A stretch of 53,965 nucleotides of DNA from an uncultured Saprospiraceae bacterium (GCA_938016265.1 CALLWB010000057.1:1-53965); one strand, 5' to 3'; shown: positions 28,020-38,536, counted from the stretch's first letter. Made by a program: numbers and translations. Notes: a model not told the origin generated them from the letters alone.

Positions 28020-28038
28020 CTTAAAGAGTAGAGGCTAG

Positions 28039-29169
<1,131 letters not shown>

Positions 29170-29272
29170 TCGAATTGGGAAAACAGGGGGCGCTCGAAAG
29201 TAAGGTGAGCGTAAAATAATTGTCAAACTGATGGTAGCTGGTTGATTCTTTATTGGGATTTGTATCGATTCA

Positions 29273-29449
29273 ATGAAAACCTTGACACAGCAGGTTTTTA
29301 CAATTGATTCTAACTATTTTCCAGCCCAAAATAGTGCTCCTAGTCTTGAAGAGTCTTTGGTTTCTGTATCCCATTTGCCTGCAGGAATCTATTGGCTGAA
29401 CGTCTCTACAGAAAAGGAAATTGGCACTACTAAATTTATTAAGCTATAA
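29273..29449 (+). pseudogene. Orphan T9SS C-terminal sorting-domain fragment
   Basis: A 58-codon frame whose last part, VSHLPAGIYWLNVS then GTTKFIKL and stop, has the strand-turn-strand and final Lys-rich strand of a T9SS type A sorting domain. The first part (MKTLTQQVFTIDSNYF) has no signal peptide and no cargo domain. It looks like the 3' remnant of a larger exported protein gene. It could be a translated short frame, but without a signal peptide it could not be exported. Confidence 0.6.
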
Positions 29450-29518
29450 TGATGAATTAGTTGACCGTATAGGAGTATTCTATTTCCAGTTTTTGTATAT
29501 TGTCTAATTAATTGAATA

Positions 29519-29533
29519 CGCTAATTTTTAGCG
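29519..29533. promoter_or_regulatory. Inverted repeat upstream of the methylglyoxal-synthase-like gene
   Basis: CGCTAA and TTAGCG arms around a TTT spacer, 25 bp before the start codon. It may be an operator or a weak 5' UTR hairpin. Confidence 0.35.
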
Positions 29534-29558
29534 AACATAATCTGACAATTAAATACCG

Positions 29559-29954
29559 ATGAAGAAGAATATAGTCGTCATGGCGCACAATTCGAAAAAA
29601 GCCGTTTTGTCTCAATTCCTTAAAGAGCGCGAAGAGTTTCTATGGAATAGAAAGCTAGTCGCTACTGGCCGTTCAGCGGAATTCCTGGAAAAAGAAAAAT
29701 TTAAAATACCACTTACACACTTGAGTCAGGGGAAGTATGGTGGGTACAATCAGATTACCGAAATGGTAGAAAAAGATGAGGTCGATATGGTCATCTTTTT
29801 TCAGGCGCTGGAGGTGAAAGAACACCATGATGATATCCGTAAGTTATTGGATGCTTGTAATACGCATAATGTACCGATTGCGACCAATCCTGCAGGGGCA
29901 GAGTTGATGGTTATTGGTATTATTCATAAGCAGTATAGTGAGCGGAAGGTATAG
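29559..29954 (+). CDS. mgsA: Methylglyoxal synthase-like protein
   Basis: 131 aa with the MGS-like fold: VVMAHNSKK opening, ATGRSAEFLE phosphate-binding loop, VDMVIFF strand, EHHDDIRKLLDACN helix and NVPIATNPAGAELMV. Methylglyoxal synthase converts dihydroxyacetone phosphate to methylglyoxal. Compared from memory with the E. coli enzyme, His19, His98 and Asp101 positions are kept, but the catalytic Asp71 of the GGDQQ motif is Tyr here (GGYNQ), and Asp20 is Asn. So activity is uncertain; it may be an altered enzyme or a phosphate-sugar sensor. It follows pfkA and gapA on the same strand. Confidence 0.8.
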   Translation: MKKNIVVMAHNSKKAVLSQFLKEREEFLWNRKLVATGRSAEFLEKEKFKIPLTHLSQGKYGGYNQITEMVEKDEVDMVIFFQALEVKEHHDDIRKLLDACNTHNVPIATNPAGAELMVIGIIHKQYSERKV

Positions 29955-30006
29955 CAATTGATGTGTATATCAAATGCATAGCCAGTTTGTCGTTTTTCTA
30001 AATGTA

Positions 30007-31179
30007 TTAATTAGTCAAGATTGGTGGGGAAATTTCTGTTCGGACAAAGAGAAGGTGCGCAACCTCTTTATTAGGATGTTCTAAGGTATATTCAAATTTT
30101 GAAAGAATTATTTTTTTGATAAAATCAGCAATCCCTATTGCTAGCTTATCGTCCACCGATTTGTTGTCATACGACAGGGCAAGGTGATACAAAACACCGT
30201 TTACTGTTTTGACTTTTCCTCCCGAAATATTTAGTCCCTTACTTGTTTTAAATACGTTGATGTTGGATGGAGTTAACGTCTTGTGGTCGTGTATCGTATT
30301 GATTTTTGAGGAAGCGAGGTACTGCTTGACAAAGTTCGCAATTTCTTCAAAGTGCTCTGGTGACGTAACCTTGTAACTAGCAAAGTGTTTAGGAATTACT
30401 ACTCTCAGGATTAAAACCATTGGAACTAATGCAGCAGCAACAATAAAGTGCCAGCCATGAAAAGGAATCCAACCATTCCATTCACTAATCAATAAAAAGA
30501 CAATCAGAAATCCAGTCGTCCATTGAGCTTCTGACAATCTGAACAAAGTAGGCCGACCACCATCCCAACGCAAAAACTCAATCAGTATCCGATAAGCGCC
30601 ATACAAAATGGTATACAAACCAAGTGCCGTGCCGGCAGGAGCACCAGTCAGCAATAAACAAGCCCCCGAAACAACAACCGTAGCAACCCAAGCCGACTCT
30701 AATAACTGGACTGGCAGCAAGGGTATGTTTTCTAAATGATCAGGAAATCCAGCCGCTTTATGCGCATGATTATAACAAACACCAATAGCGCTTGGAATAC
30801 CATAACAACAGCCAACAGAAAAACAGCCGATCCGCCCAAAGGCAAGAAATGCACCTATCCCAAGCAGATTAATCTCCAGATAAGGAAGTACTGGATACCC
30901 GAATAATTGGAGTAGGAGTACCGAAAAAACTAAAATCCCAATTTCATGACGATAATAAACCAAAGTCTCTTCACCAGTAAAAATTTTGGTAGCCATTGCC
31001 TGAAAGAAAAACATAAAGATGCCGCCCGCTCCCAACAGCAAGATCACCAACGGAGCAAGTTGCAACTGGGCAGCCAACCAAACTCCTCCTAGCAAACCTA
31101 CCAAATACCCCAGCACTCCAAAGAAATGAAAAGCGTAAATCCGTTTCCCAAAAAAAGGAATGTAGATTGGCGGCGTCAT
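30007..31179 (-). CDS. Lgt-like integral membrane protein with cysteine-rich motif and C-terminal soluble domain
   Basis: 390 aa with about seven hydrophobic segments in the first 265 residues, then a soluble domain of about 120. GRIGCFSVGCCYG, PVQLLESAW and YRILIEFLRWDGG sit where prolipoprotein diacylglyceryl transferase has GRIGNFINGELYG, PSQLYE and its second Arg-containing motif. The Glu of GELYG is Cys here and the HGG motif is absent, so the canonical Lgt reaction is doubtful. It is a divergent Lgt-superfamily member. Its start overlaps the stop of the upstream lipoprotein gene by 4 bp (ATGA), which shows translational coupling. Confidence 0.78.
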   Translation of the reverse strand: MTPPIYIPFFGKRIYAFHFFGVLGYLVGLLGGVWLAAQLQLAPLVILLLGAGGIFMFFFQAMATKIFTGEETLVYYRHEIGILVFSVLLLQLFGYPVLPYLEINLLGIGAFLAFGRIGCFSVGCCYGIPSAIGVCYNHAHKAAGFPDHLENIPLLPVQLLESAWVATVVVSGACLLLTGAPAGTALGLYTILYGAYRILIEFLRWDGGRPTLFRLSEAQWTTGFLIVFLLISEWNGWIPFHGWHFIVAAALVPMVLILRVVIPKHFASYKVTSPEHFEEIANFVKQYLASSKINTIHDHKTLTPSNINVFKTSKGLNISGGKVKTVNGVLYHLALSYDNKSVDDKLAIGIADFIKKIILSKFEYTLEHPNKEVAHLLFVRTEISPPILTN

Positions 31180-31787
31180 TTTCGATCTATTGGGATACGA
31201 CGCTTAGATTCTTTGGCCATTGGAGAGTCGATAAAGGTCCCGGCTTCCATTTTTGGATAGGCGTATATTCGTAATACCTCATTGGTAAGTTCACTGATGT
31301 GAAACGTGAGACCCCGGTTTGCATACACCCATTGTTCGTGAAATGCCATAATCAAAGATGGAATTTTTGTTTCTGGTTCTCCTAGCTGCTGCATCAATAT
31401 TTCTGTTTTTATAGCAGGAGAATTTACTTGTAAAGCGAGTATTTTATCCTCCTCCTTCCAGACTTTCAAACCATAGGGATACGTTTTGGTATCCGGGTAA
31501 ACTCTGAATTTGGTAAGTGTGCCTCCTAATGAGGCGATCCCATCTTCGCCCGGACCGCTTGGCCCAAAAGCCAGTTCTACCTCTGCTGTACTCAAATTGG
31601 AAGGGAGCCCAACCCAGGAGGCATAATCGCCAGATGCGAAAGCTTCCAGAAGTTGGATCGTTTCGTTTTTCATAGTTTTTTTGTTTATGCTTTTCTTGTC
31701 TTGTTTTGACTGTTCTCTGTTGTTTAGTTCAGGTTGACAACCGAAGGTGCAACACAGTGCAAAAGTTAATAAGATCAATCGATCCAT
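31176..31787 (-). CDS. Hypothetical lipoprotein between eCIS-core and Lgt-like genes
   Basis: Signal MDRLILLTFALCCTFGC with lipobox TFGC (Cys17). The mature protein has a Lys/Gln-rich linker, then a compact domain with SWVGLPSNLSTAEVELAFG, YPYGLKVWKEEDKILALQV and HEQWVYANRGLTFHIS. This suggests an alpha/beta domain of the kind found in small immunity or accessory lipoproteins, but I recognise no family. It starts 3 bp after the eCIS-core gene and overlaps the Lgt-like gene by 4 bp, so all three are one transcript. Confidence 0.75.
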   Translation of the reverse strand: MDRLILLTFALCCTFGCQPELNNREQSKQDKKSINKKTMKNETIQLLEAFASGDYASWVGLPSNLSTAEVELAFGPSGPGEDGIASLGGTLTKFRVYPDTKTYPYGLKVWKEEDKILALQVNSPAIKTEILMQQLGEPETKIPSLIMAFHEQWVYANRGLTFHISELTNEVLRIYAYPKMEAGTFIDSPMAKESKRRIPIDRK

Positions 31788-31790
31788 AGG

Positions 31791-34544
31791 TTAATGTTTT
31801 GGTATAAGTAGGCGCTGTCCTGCAGTAAGTGATGACCAGGTTACAGAAGGGTTTGCCGCTCGTAGTTCGGCTTCCAGTACCCCATTTTGCTTTGCGATCT
31901 GGTCTATGGTCTCTACGACAGAAGTAGTACCATCCCCTGCTTCCACGACCAAATGCTCCCTGCAACCTGGCAGATTTAATTTGGAAGGTAAGGAACTTCC
32001 TGTCAAAGAAGGGTTGGCTGCACGAATTTCTGCTTCCGTCAGGCCAGAAGCCGAAGCAAGAGCTGTAAGGGTAGATATACCACTAGGAATTGTAAACTCG
32101 TTTTCCTTGCCAATAGCCACCGGCGTGGTGATAAACGTCCCATCCGGGTTTAATCCGATGTACTCGACATGGCCTTGGAAGAATGCTGCTTTAACTGCTC
32201 GTTTTCCTTCAGCACCACCAATGATATTATCTCTAATTTTTTCTGCATGGGTAACATACCTTGCATATTCACCGGAACTGTAAGGCCCGATCATGGCTGC
32301 AGTCGGAGGGGAATAATCTCCACCTTCTACTTTTTTACACAAAGCCTTGTCTGATGGTATATTCGGTATTAAGGGAGCTAAAATTTCTTTGGTAAACATT
32401 TCACAAAATCCTTCAAACATGACTCTTGAATCTACATGGCCTGCATCTCTTGCTTTTAAAAATGCAGGATGTTCCAGTTTGTGCATATACTCGTGAACTA
32501 GCGTTTTAAATGTTTGCCATTTAGCAGATCGTTCTGCTGGAGAAGGTTCACCTCCGGTACTCGTATCTGACAAGGAGTCATTAATGCTGGTAGGAACAAC
32601 AACACCATTTCCTGATATAGCAAATCCAAACAAGTCATATTTTTCGAGATTAACCCGATTAGCTGCAACAAAGGGAGTTAAAACTTCAGTCAGGTAAAAG
32701 TTTTTTTCATCGCCCCTACTATTTTGATTGAAGTGATGTCGTTGCTGGACAGCTTGAGCTGCATTATCCGTATTAGAAATCCAGCCTGCTAGGTCTGCAG
32801 GATCCAGAGGAAAACCAGCTCTTGTCCTTTCAGCAGGATCATAGGCATCGAATAGAGTTTGCCCAGTCCCAGAACCATTAAACGTAAATCCGGCCAAGTG
32901 GCTACTTTGACTAGGAGTAAATGCTGCTGTCGATGTAAAATCTCCAAAGGCAGTATCTACCTTTTCTTTTGCGGCATTGCCTGCGCCAGCCAATTCTGTT
33001 ACAGGTAGTCTCCGTATAGAAGCGGTGGCGTTGATGCGGGGCATTTCACTGTTTAAGTGAGCCTGCATTGCTGCGGTCAGATCGTTCTTCAACTGCAGCC
33101 TTTTGGCTCGTATCGCTGGAGTGATGCCTGTTGCAGGAATAATTCCATCCCAGGAGTGATGCGTTACGGTCGGAGGTGCTGTCGGTGCTGGAGAAGGACC
33201 ACTTGGTGTTGGTGCTGGGGTGACAGTAACAGAGCCAGGTGCCAGCTCGTTTTGCAGATTTGGCTGGTCCGCAGCATTTGGTAGCTCTAGACCTTCATGT
33301 TGGTCGGCATGTCTTACTGGGGTAGGAGTAGGAGTTTTCTTTTTCTTTTCACACCGTTGCAGTTGCAAGCCAGATTTCATGCCTGCGGTAGTTTTGCCTC
33401 CTAGTTTGCTTGCAAACTCCTTTGATTTTCCCCAAATTTGGGCGACTACACCCACTGCTCGTTCGTCCGCATCAACTTCTAAATCATTGTAAGCCGCCTC
33501 ATTTCCTTTTTGTTGAAGCGCTTGAGTTGCCCCTCCTTTTTGTTGCTCGACATGTGCGAGTTCGTGGGCGATCAGTGCATCTCCAACCAGAGTGCCGGGT
33601 TGGTATTCAGCAGAATTAAAAACAATATCTTTTCCTATCGTGAATGCTTTTGCATTTTGCTGCTCTGCTAGCTTTGCCGAATTACTGTCTTGGTGGATCC
33701 GCACATCAGAAAAGGAAGTACCGAAGGCAGTTTCAAATTTTTTGAGGGAGCTACCTGCGATAGCCTGTCCACTTCCAATCTGGCTTTGGACATCAGCTAC
33801 GGAGGACTCGCCGTCTTCAACCGATGAACTATTGTTTTCTTTTCGTTGAATACCATTAGCCGTGTTTTCTTGTGGTTCGTTGGTTGCCGTTGCTTGTTCG
33901 GCAGCCTCTTCTTGTTCTTCTTCCTGGTTGGTGGCCCATTCTTTTATTGAGGCACCAACTTTCGCTGTGATGATTGGAATATATTCTTGAGCAGAACTGA
34001 CTCTGCCTGGGCCTATTCCGAATCGTTGGATGGCGCGTTCGATGTGGGCGGCACTTTTGTTTTCGTAGTGGTTGAACCAGTGCTGTAGCCAGGGGCAACC
34101 GACGACGGACCAGATAGTACCAGCTAACACTTGGTCAGAAACGGCAGTAACTTCCTTCTTGAGTTGGGCAAGGAAGTTCGATTTGGTCATTTGACCAGGC
34201 AGTAACTCTTGCATGCCATCACTAACAAGATAATTGACTTGATTGTTAGTTGGGGAAGTCGGCGTACCCTCCTCTTCTTTCTTTTGAATTTGTTGATTAT
34301 GCGAACCGAATTGGTAGGGGCTTATTTCATTTTTTGGAGTTGTATCAGATTTCGTTTTAGCTTGGACGAATTGATAAGGCTCTGGCGGCTTAGGAGACTC
34401 CTCCCCATCAGCACCACTGCTAGTAATTTTGGAGGGTGGCAGCATACCTGCTCTTTTATCTTCATTTTCCCCTTCCACTACGTTTGCATTCGCCTGGGCT
34501 TTTTTCTGAAGACTATCGTCTTTTTTATGAGATTTCATAACCAT
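31791..34544 (-). CDS. eCIS-core (DUF4157) protein with second HExxH domain and two LysM modules
   Basis: 917 aa, no signal peptide. Domains in order: disordered Gln/Lys-rich N-terminus (1-110); a conserved helical block with GCPWLQHWFNHYENKSAAHIE (about 135-200); a DUF4157/eCIS-core domain (about 255-345) with HELAHVEQQ at 327-335; a Pro/Thr linker (402-460); a second domain with HEYMH at 684-688 and FEGFCEMF at 710-717, a zinc-peptidase-like arrangement; and two LysM-like repeats (about 815-915, each with AEIRAANPS or AELRAANPS). DUF4157 marks proteins linked to extracellular contractile injection systems and other toxins. No injection-system structural genes are seen in this window. First gene of a three-gene unit. 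Confidence 0.85.
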   Translation of the reverse strand: MVMKSHKKDDSLQKKAQANANVVEGENEDKRAGMLPPSKITSSGADGEESPKPPEPYQFVQAKTKSDTTPKNEISPYQFGSHNQQIQKKEEEGTPTSPTNNQVNYLVSDGMQELLPGQMTKSNFLAQLKKEVTAVSDQVLAGTIWSVVGCPWLQHWFNHYENKSAAHIERAIQRFGIGPGRVSSAQEYIPIITAKVGASIKEWATNQEEEQEEAAEQATATNEPQENTANGIQRKENNSSSVEDGESSVADVQSQIGSGQAIAGSSLKKFETAFGTSFSDVRIHQDSNSAKLAEQQNAKAFTIGKDIVFNSAEYQPGTLVGDALIAHELAHVEQQKGGATQALQQKGNEAAYNDLEVDADERAVGVVAQIWGKSKEFASKLGGKTTAGMKSGLQLQRCEKKKKTPTPTPVRHADQHEGLELPNAADQPNLQNELAPGSVTVTPAPTPSGPSPAPTAPPTVTHHSWDGIIPATGITPAIRAKRLQLKNDLTAAMQAHLNSEMPRINATASIRRLPVTELAGAGNAAKEKVDTAFGDFTSTAAFTPSQSSHLAGFTFNGSGTGQTLFDAYDPAERTRAGFPLDPADLAGWISNTDNAAQAVQQRHHFNQNSRGDEKNFYLTEVLTPFVAANRVNLEKYDLFGFAISGNGVVVPTSINDSLSDTSTGGEPSPAERSAKWQTFKTLVHEYMHKLEHPAFLKARDAGHVDSRVMFEGFCEMFTKEILAPLIPNIPSDKALCKKVEGGDYSPPTAAMIGPYSSGEYARYVTHAEKIRDNIIGGAEGKRAVKAAFFQGHVEYIGLNPDGTFITTPVAIGKENEFTIPSGISTLTALASASGLTEAEIRAANPSLTGSSLPSKLNLPGCREHLVVEAGDGTTSVVETIDQIAKQNGVLEAELRAANPSVTWSSLTAGQRLLIPKH

Positions 34545-35095
34545 TTAGATTTATCAAATAGAATCATGCCTTACAACATTTGTTATAAGCAAAAGGGTGT
34601 TTTGTGTACATTGATTGTACTAATTTAGAAGGGAAATGCTACTTCACAGTATTGATCTACTTAGTTTAGCAAAAGGTTCAAGGAAAGGCAGCATTTATGT
34701 CATTCAGGGCGGAATGAACATCTACCTACTACAAGGAACTTTCAATAGAACGTATAAAATGCATTGTCCTATTTAGAATCCTGAGACAAACAAATATACG
34801 AAATATTTTTGATGTATAAGGCTCAGGTTTTTACTGAATTAATAAAAGATCCTGTTCTATAGAAACTTCTATGTTCTAAATTGTCAATACTTACTAATCT
34901 GAAGAAATAGATATTTGTTACAAGAAGGAAAGAGATTTATAATAAATAAGTGATTTCTCTCTAAGTTACACTACTAAAACAAAATGCAAGCCATCTGTAT
35001 GTTCTATATTGACAAATTCATTCGACCTTTAAAGGCGTTGCTCGGTCTTCCGGGGCGTAGTTGATAACACACAACAAACTAAAAGATAATTAAGC
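34545..35095. other. Gene-free stretch between the two minus-strand operons
   Basis: AT-rich, no convincing coding frame in any direction and no obvious hairpin. It must contain the promoter of the eCIS-core unit and the 3' end of the five-paralogue operon; no terminator was recognised. Confidence 0.5.
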
Positions 35096-36232
35096 TTACC
35101 CCAACGGTTCCAACTGTTTTTTACTAATCAAAAAGGCCAATCCACTTACTCCCAGAAATGTGATAGGAAGGACGGCAATAATCGCCGATAGTTCGAAATC
35201 ACTGACGGTGGAGTAGTAGAAGAAGAAAAATACGGTGGCTAGAGGGATAAAAGGCAATGCTCCCCAAGACAAGATCCGAGACCAGGATTTGCGGAACGGG
35301 AAAGCCACTAGTAAGATAACAGAAACAACAGTAGCCATCAAATAAAACGGGGTAACTCCTTGAGGGTAGATGGAGTTGTACTCTAGGGAGGTAACCGTCA
35401 CGGCGATGCAAAGAATGAAGTGCAAAAAACCAAGTATAAATACCTTTGCATAGCCAATTTGGGCAATCATGAATAGGAGTGCTGGAAGAAACAGGAGTCC
35501 AAAAAACAATAGGTAGCCTAATGCTCCTTGCATCTGAGAAAACCCATTGTATGTTGATTTGAATGGGGTATTGTTTACGTAATAATTTGCTTTTTTGATG
35601 GAGCGCATCCGATCATTTACCAAATCGCTGTCGAATTCCAGTTTTATGGTTTCCTTTTTTGAGTAGGCTCCGGGTACTGCAATTGCTGGGGCTACGTGAT
35701 AAAAGTCTAAGACTTCGTTGATTTCTTCCAGACCAGAGGCGTCTTTTTTATAGATGGAAGAATTGTAACCTTTACCATATAAGACACCGTGTTTTGCAAG
35801 GATTCTTTCGTGTACTTCTATTTGTTCTACGCTAGCATGAGCGGCTATTTGGCTGGTGGTGCTACTGTTTAGCGTGTATAAGTTGGTCGCCAAAGAGAAA
35901 ATGCAAAAACCATACAAGGCAAAGGTGGCCAGTGTTGCTGCAAATGAGGTGCTTCTTACTTTGAATTTTTGCTGGTCATAACTCCAGGCGAGCAGCACAA
36001 AAACGGCCAGTGCGGTTGTTATTACAAAATTTAGCGAAATGCGTTCCTGTATGGGCAGTGCCCCTAATAATCCCGCAATTTTCGGTAAAACAAAGGCCGT
36101 AATATTCCCGATAAGGAAAGAAAAAAACAGAAAATAGTGCGCCCGCGTTCTCCATATCAATGGATAGTTGGTCAGCAAATAGTGGTCTGCAGTTTTGAAA
36201 AAAATCGGGATCAGTCGTTGCAAATAGTTCAT
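35096..36232 (-). CDS. Tandem polytopic membrane protein, paralogue 5 of 5
   Basis: 378 aa. It starts MNYLQRLIPIFFKTADHYLL with the shared PLIWRTRAHYFLFFSFLIGN segment leading into the first membrane helix. Two further helices follow, then a loop of about 110 residues and five C-terminal helices. It is the most divergent copy together with paralogue 4. The gene is 9 bp after paralogue 4. No family name is known to me; a permease-like partner of the ABC ATPase at 40.7-42.0 kb is inferred from operon structure. Confidence 0.8.
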   Translation of the reverse strand: MNYLQRLIPIFFKTADHYLLTNYPLIWRTRAHYFLFFSFLIGNITAFVLPKIAGLLGALPIQERISLNFVITTALAVFVLLAWSYDQQKFKVRSTSFAATLATFALYGFCIFSLATNLYTLNSSTTSQIAAHASVEQIEVHERILAKHGVLYGKGYNSSIYKKDASGLEEINEVLDFYHVAPAIAVPGAYSKKETIKLEFDSDLVNDRMRSIKKANYYVNNTPFKSTYNGFSQMQGALGYLLFFGLLFLPALLFMIAQIGYAKVFILGFLHFILCIAVTVTSLEYNSIYPQGVTPFYLMATVVSVILLVAFPFRKSWSRILSWGALPFIPLATVFFFFYYSTVSDFELSAIIAVLPITFLGVSGLAFLISKKQLEPLG

Positions 36233-36241
36233 AGGTACGAG

Positions 36242-37384
36242 TTAAACTGTTTCAGGTAATCTATCTTTAAACAGATTGAAATAAGTAAATGTTGTACACA
36301 AAGCCATGATAAGTATCAAAACCAAGAGCAGCAACCCATTATTGAGCGCATCAAATTCGAGCATGGCAAAGCCAATACTGATCGTAGGCAATAGTAACGT
36401 CGCTATGCCCGTCACCAGTGCATTGATGGTGGTTTTTCTTTTGAGAAAGAAGGGGAGTACTGTAATAATTGGTAAGGTAATATAGCAAGTGCTTTCAAAA
36501 CTCAACCCTACCCGACTGCCTATAAACATAAACGTAACCAGACTCAAGAAACCACCAAACACCAACTTCACAACCATCAAACTACTCGTCTGCGCCAATA
36601 AGAAAATCAAGGTGGATCCAAGTGCAATAAAAAATATAGAAAACCGCCAGAAACCTTTGAGATGAGAAGAATAGATGGCTGTTGGGTTGTAATAGCAGTC
36701 GGAAGCGTAGGAGCTGTCTCCTAGAAAATTGCTGCCATCAAAATGTTTGACATAATACTTCGCGGAGTTAAGGGAGTGCATTTTGTTGGATAGCTCGTTG
36801 ATCAAATCCATATTTTGCTTAGGATTGTATCTGTCGTAGCTGTATTGAATTTGCGGATAGCCATATTTGGCAGACATCTCTCTGAGGTATTTGTTGTTGA
36901 GGTTGTATTGGGTATAGTTGTCCACCTCAAAAGTGTAGGTGCGAATTTGCTCAAGTATTGGTTCGTCTTGTTGGTATTCTTGATCGTCTACCATCGTGGC
37001 AATCTTTGAAACTAACGTACTTTGGAATAGGCCGGCATTGATCACAAACGAGGACAAACAAAGAATAATCAACGGTATGAAAAGCACTTTTCGAATGGGA
37101 CTGACGGCTTGCAATGGAAATTTGCGTTGCTCAAAAGCATACCACAGCCCTGCAAATCCACATAAAATACAGGCGATGGTAAATAGGGTATACACCGTTG
37201 CCGTACCAGGGATATTTGTGATCGACATCGGATACGCACTTGCCAATCCATAAGCCCCAAGATTCCCCAAAATCAAGGAATAAAACGCGACATAATGGAT
37301 TTTCGATTTCCACAAAACCGGGTAACGAGTCAGCAAATAGTGGTCTGCTTTTTTCAAGAATCCGGGGACAAGTTTGTCAAGCAT
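36242..37384 (-). CDS. Tandem polytopic membrane protein, paralogue 4 of 5
   Basis: 380 aa. MLDKLVPGFLKKADHYLLTRYPVLWKSKIHYVAFYSLILGN keeps the family N-terminus. The loop between helices 3 and 4 is Tyr- and Asn-rich (YTQYNLNNKYLREMSAKYG). The membrane pattern of three plus five helices is the same as in the other copies. It lies 60 bp after paralogue 3 and 9 bp before paralogue 5. Confidence 0.82.
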   Translation of the reverse strand: MLDKLVPGFLKKADHYLLTRYPVLWKSKIHYVAFYSLILGNLGAYGLASAYPMSITNIPGTATVYTLFTIACILCGFAGLWYAFEQRKFPLQAVSPIRKVLFIPLIILCLSSFVINAGLFQSTLVSKIATMVDDQEYQQDEPILEQIRTYTFEVDNYTQYNLNNKYLREMSAKYGYPQIQYSYDRYNPKQNMDLINELSNKMHSLNSAKYYVKHFDGSNFLGDSSYASDCYYNPTAIYSSHLKGFWRFSIFFIALGSTLIFLLAQTSSLMVVKLVFGGFLSLVTFMFIGSRVGLSFESTCYITLPIITVLPFFLKRKTTINALVTGIATLLLPTISIGFAMLEFDALNNGLLLLVLILIMALCTTFTYFNLFKDRLPETV

Positions 37385-37444
37385 AAGGTGTTTATTTTTA
37401 ATGATGTTGTTAATGGTTGTATGGTGCGATTGTTATAGGATGCA

Positions 37445-38536
37445 TTAATTAATTTTTGGTTTGATGATGCGCCGGTGCATAAAATAAAGTATAGAAGAAG
37501 ATAGTAAAACACTAGAAATCCCTAGTACAACCATAGTTGTCAAATACATAGAATGTCGGTAAGTAGATTGATCCATGTAGCTAATAAATAAGGTGATCCC
37601 CAACATTGTAGCCATCATGCTAAACAAATAGATGGTCCATTTATGGTTTCCTTTTGTCAACAAACCTACCAATATCAAGCAAACGGAAAGGAAACTATAA
37701 GAGGAGGCAGGCTCGAAACGGACTAATTCTGAAGCAAAAATTGCTCCTATTAAAACGAGCACCTGATGGAATATTGTATGCAGCAATGCAGAAAATTTTA
37801 CCCTGGATATTAGCAGTAAACAAAACGGTATTGCCAGGAATCCGATTAGGCTGAATATATAAAAAAGATGGTAGGTGCTATTGTAGTAATTGACAAATTC
37901 ATTGTAATGATTTTCGAGGGCGTTGTTTGGGTAACTTTCCAGCTGACCTTTTGCCTTATAGATTTTCCATAGTTTTGCATTAAGTGCGGAGAAGGATATT
38001 GGAATGTTTTTAGGTTTTTTAACTTGATATCTTTCAAACATATGCTCTTCTTGGAACAGGACTTCTACTCCTCGAAACAGAATTTCCTGATTTTCTTTAG
38101 AATCCACATAACCTATATCCTTCTTAAATTGTACATCATTTACCAAGTTTGCAATCTGGTATTGGACAGCCGTATTAAAGTTCAACACATTAAACCATAT
38201 AGAAATCGTCCCAGCAAAATAGAGAAACCCTGTCAGCAGATATGCTGCAAAACTACTAGCACGTAGTTTTACTTTATATGTGGAATAGCTCCACCAAATC
38301 AACCCAAAAGCCGCTATGATGGTAGATAAAAAAAATAGCATTTCCAGCGTGTCATTGCTCGGTATTTCCTCCATACTCACCGGATACAACAACCCCAAAC
38401 CAACCGCCACAACATTCCCCACGATCAATGAATAAAACGCCACAAAATGGATCTTTGTCCTCCAAATCACTGGATGATTTTTGAGCAGAAACTGGTCTGC
38501 GCGTTTTAAAAATCGAGGGACAAGTTTTTGTAGCAT
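37445..38536 (-). CDS. Tandem polytopic membrane protein, paralogue 3 of 5
   Basis: 363 aa. The ATG at 38536 is chosen because it restores the family start MLQKLVPRFLKRADQFLL; the longer frame adds 22 residues, MLQLLFFIYLENV and onward, and overlaps paralogue 2. It shares IWRTKIHFVAFYSLIVGN and YFAGTISIWFNVLNFNTAVQYQIANL with paralogue 1. The order is three helices, a loop of about 110 residues, then five helices. Confidence 0.83.
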   Translation of the reverse strand: MLQKLVPRFLKRADQFLLKNHPVIWRTKIHFVAFYSLIVGNVVAVGLGLLYPVSMEEIPSNDTLEMLFFLSTIIAAFGLIWWSYSTYKVKLRASSFAAYLLTGFLYFAGTISIWFNVLNFNTAVQYQIANLVNDVQFKKDIGYVDSKENQEILFRGVEVLFQEEHMFERYQVKKPKNIPISFSALNAKLWKIYKAKGQLESYPNNALENHYNEFVNYYNSTYHLFYIFSLIGFLAIPFCLLLISRVKFSALLHTIFHQVLVLIGAIFASELVRFEPASSYSFLSVCLILVGLLTKGNHKWTIYLFSMMATMLGITLFISYMDQSTYRHSMYLTTMVVLGISSVLLSSSILYFMHRRIIKPKIN

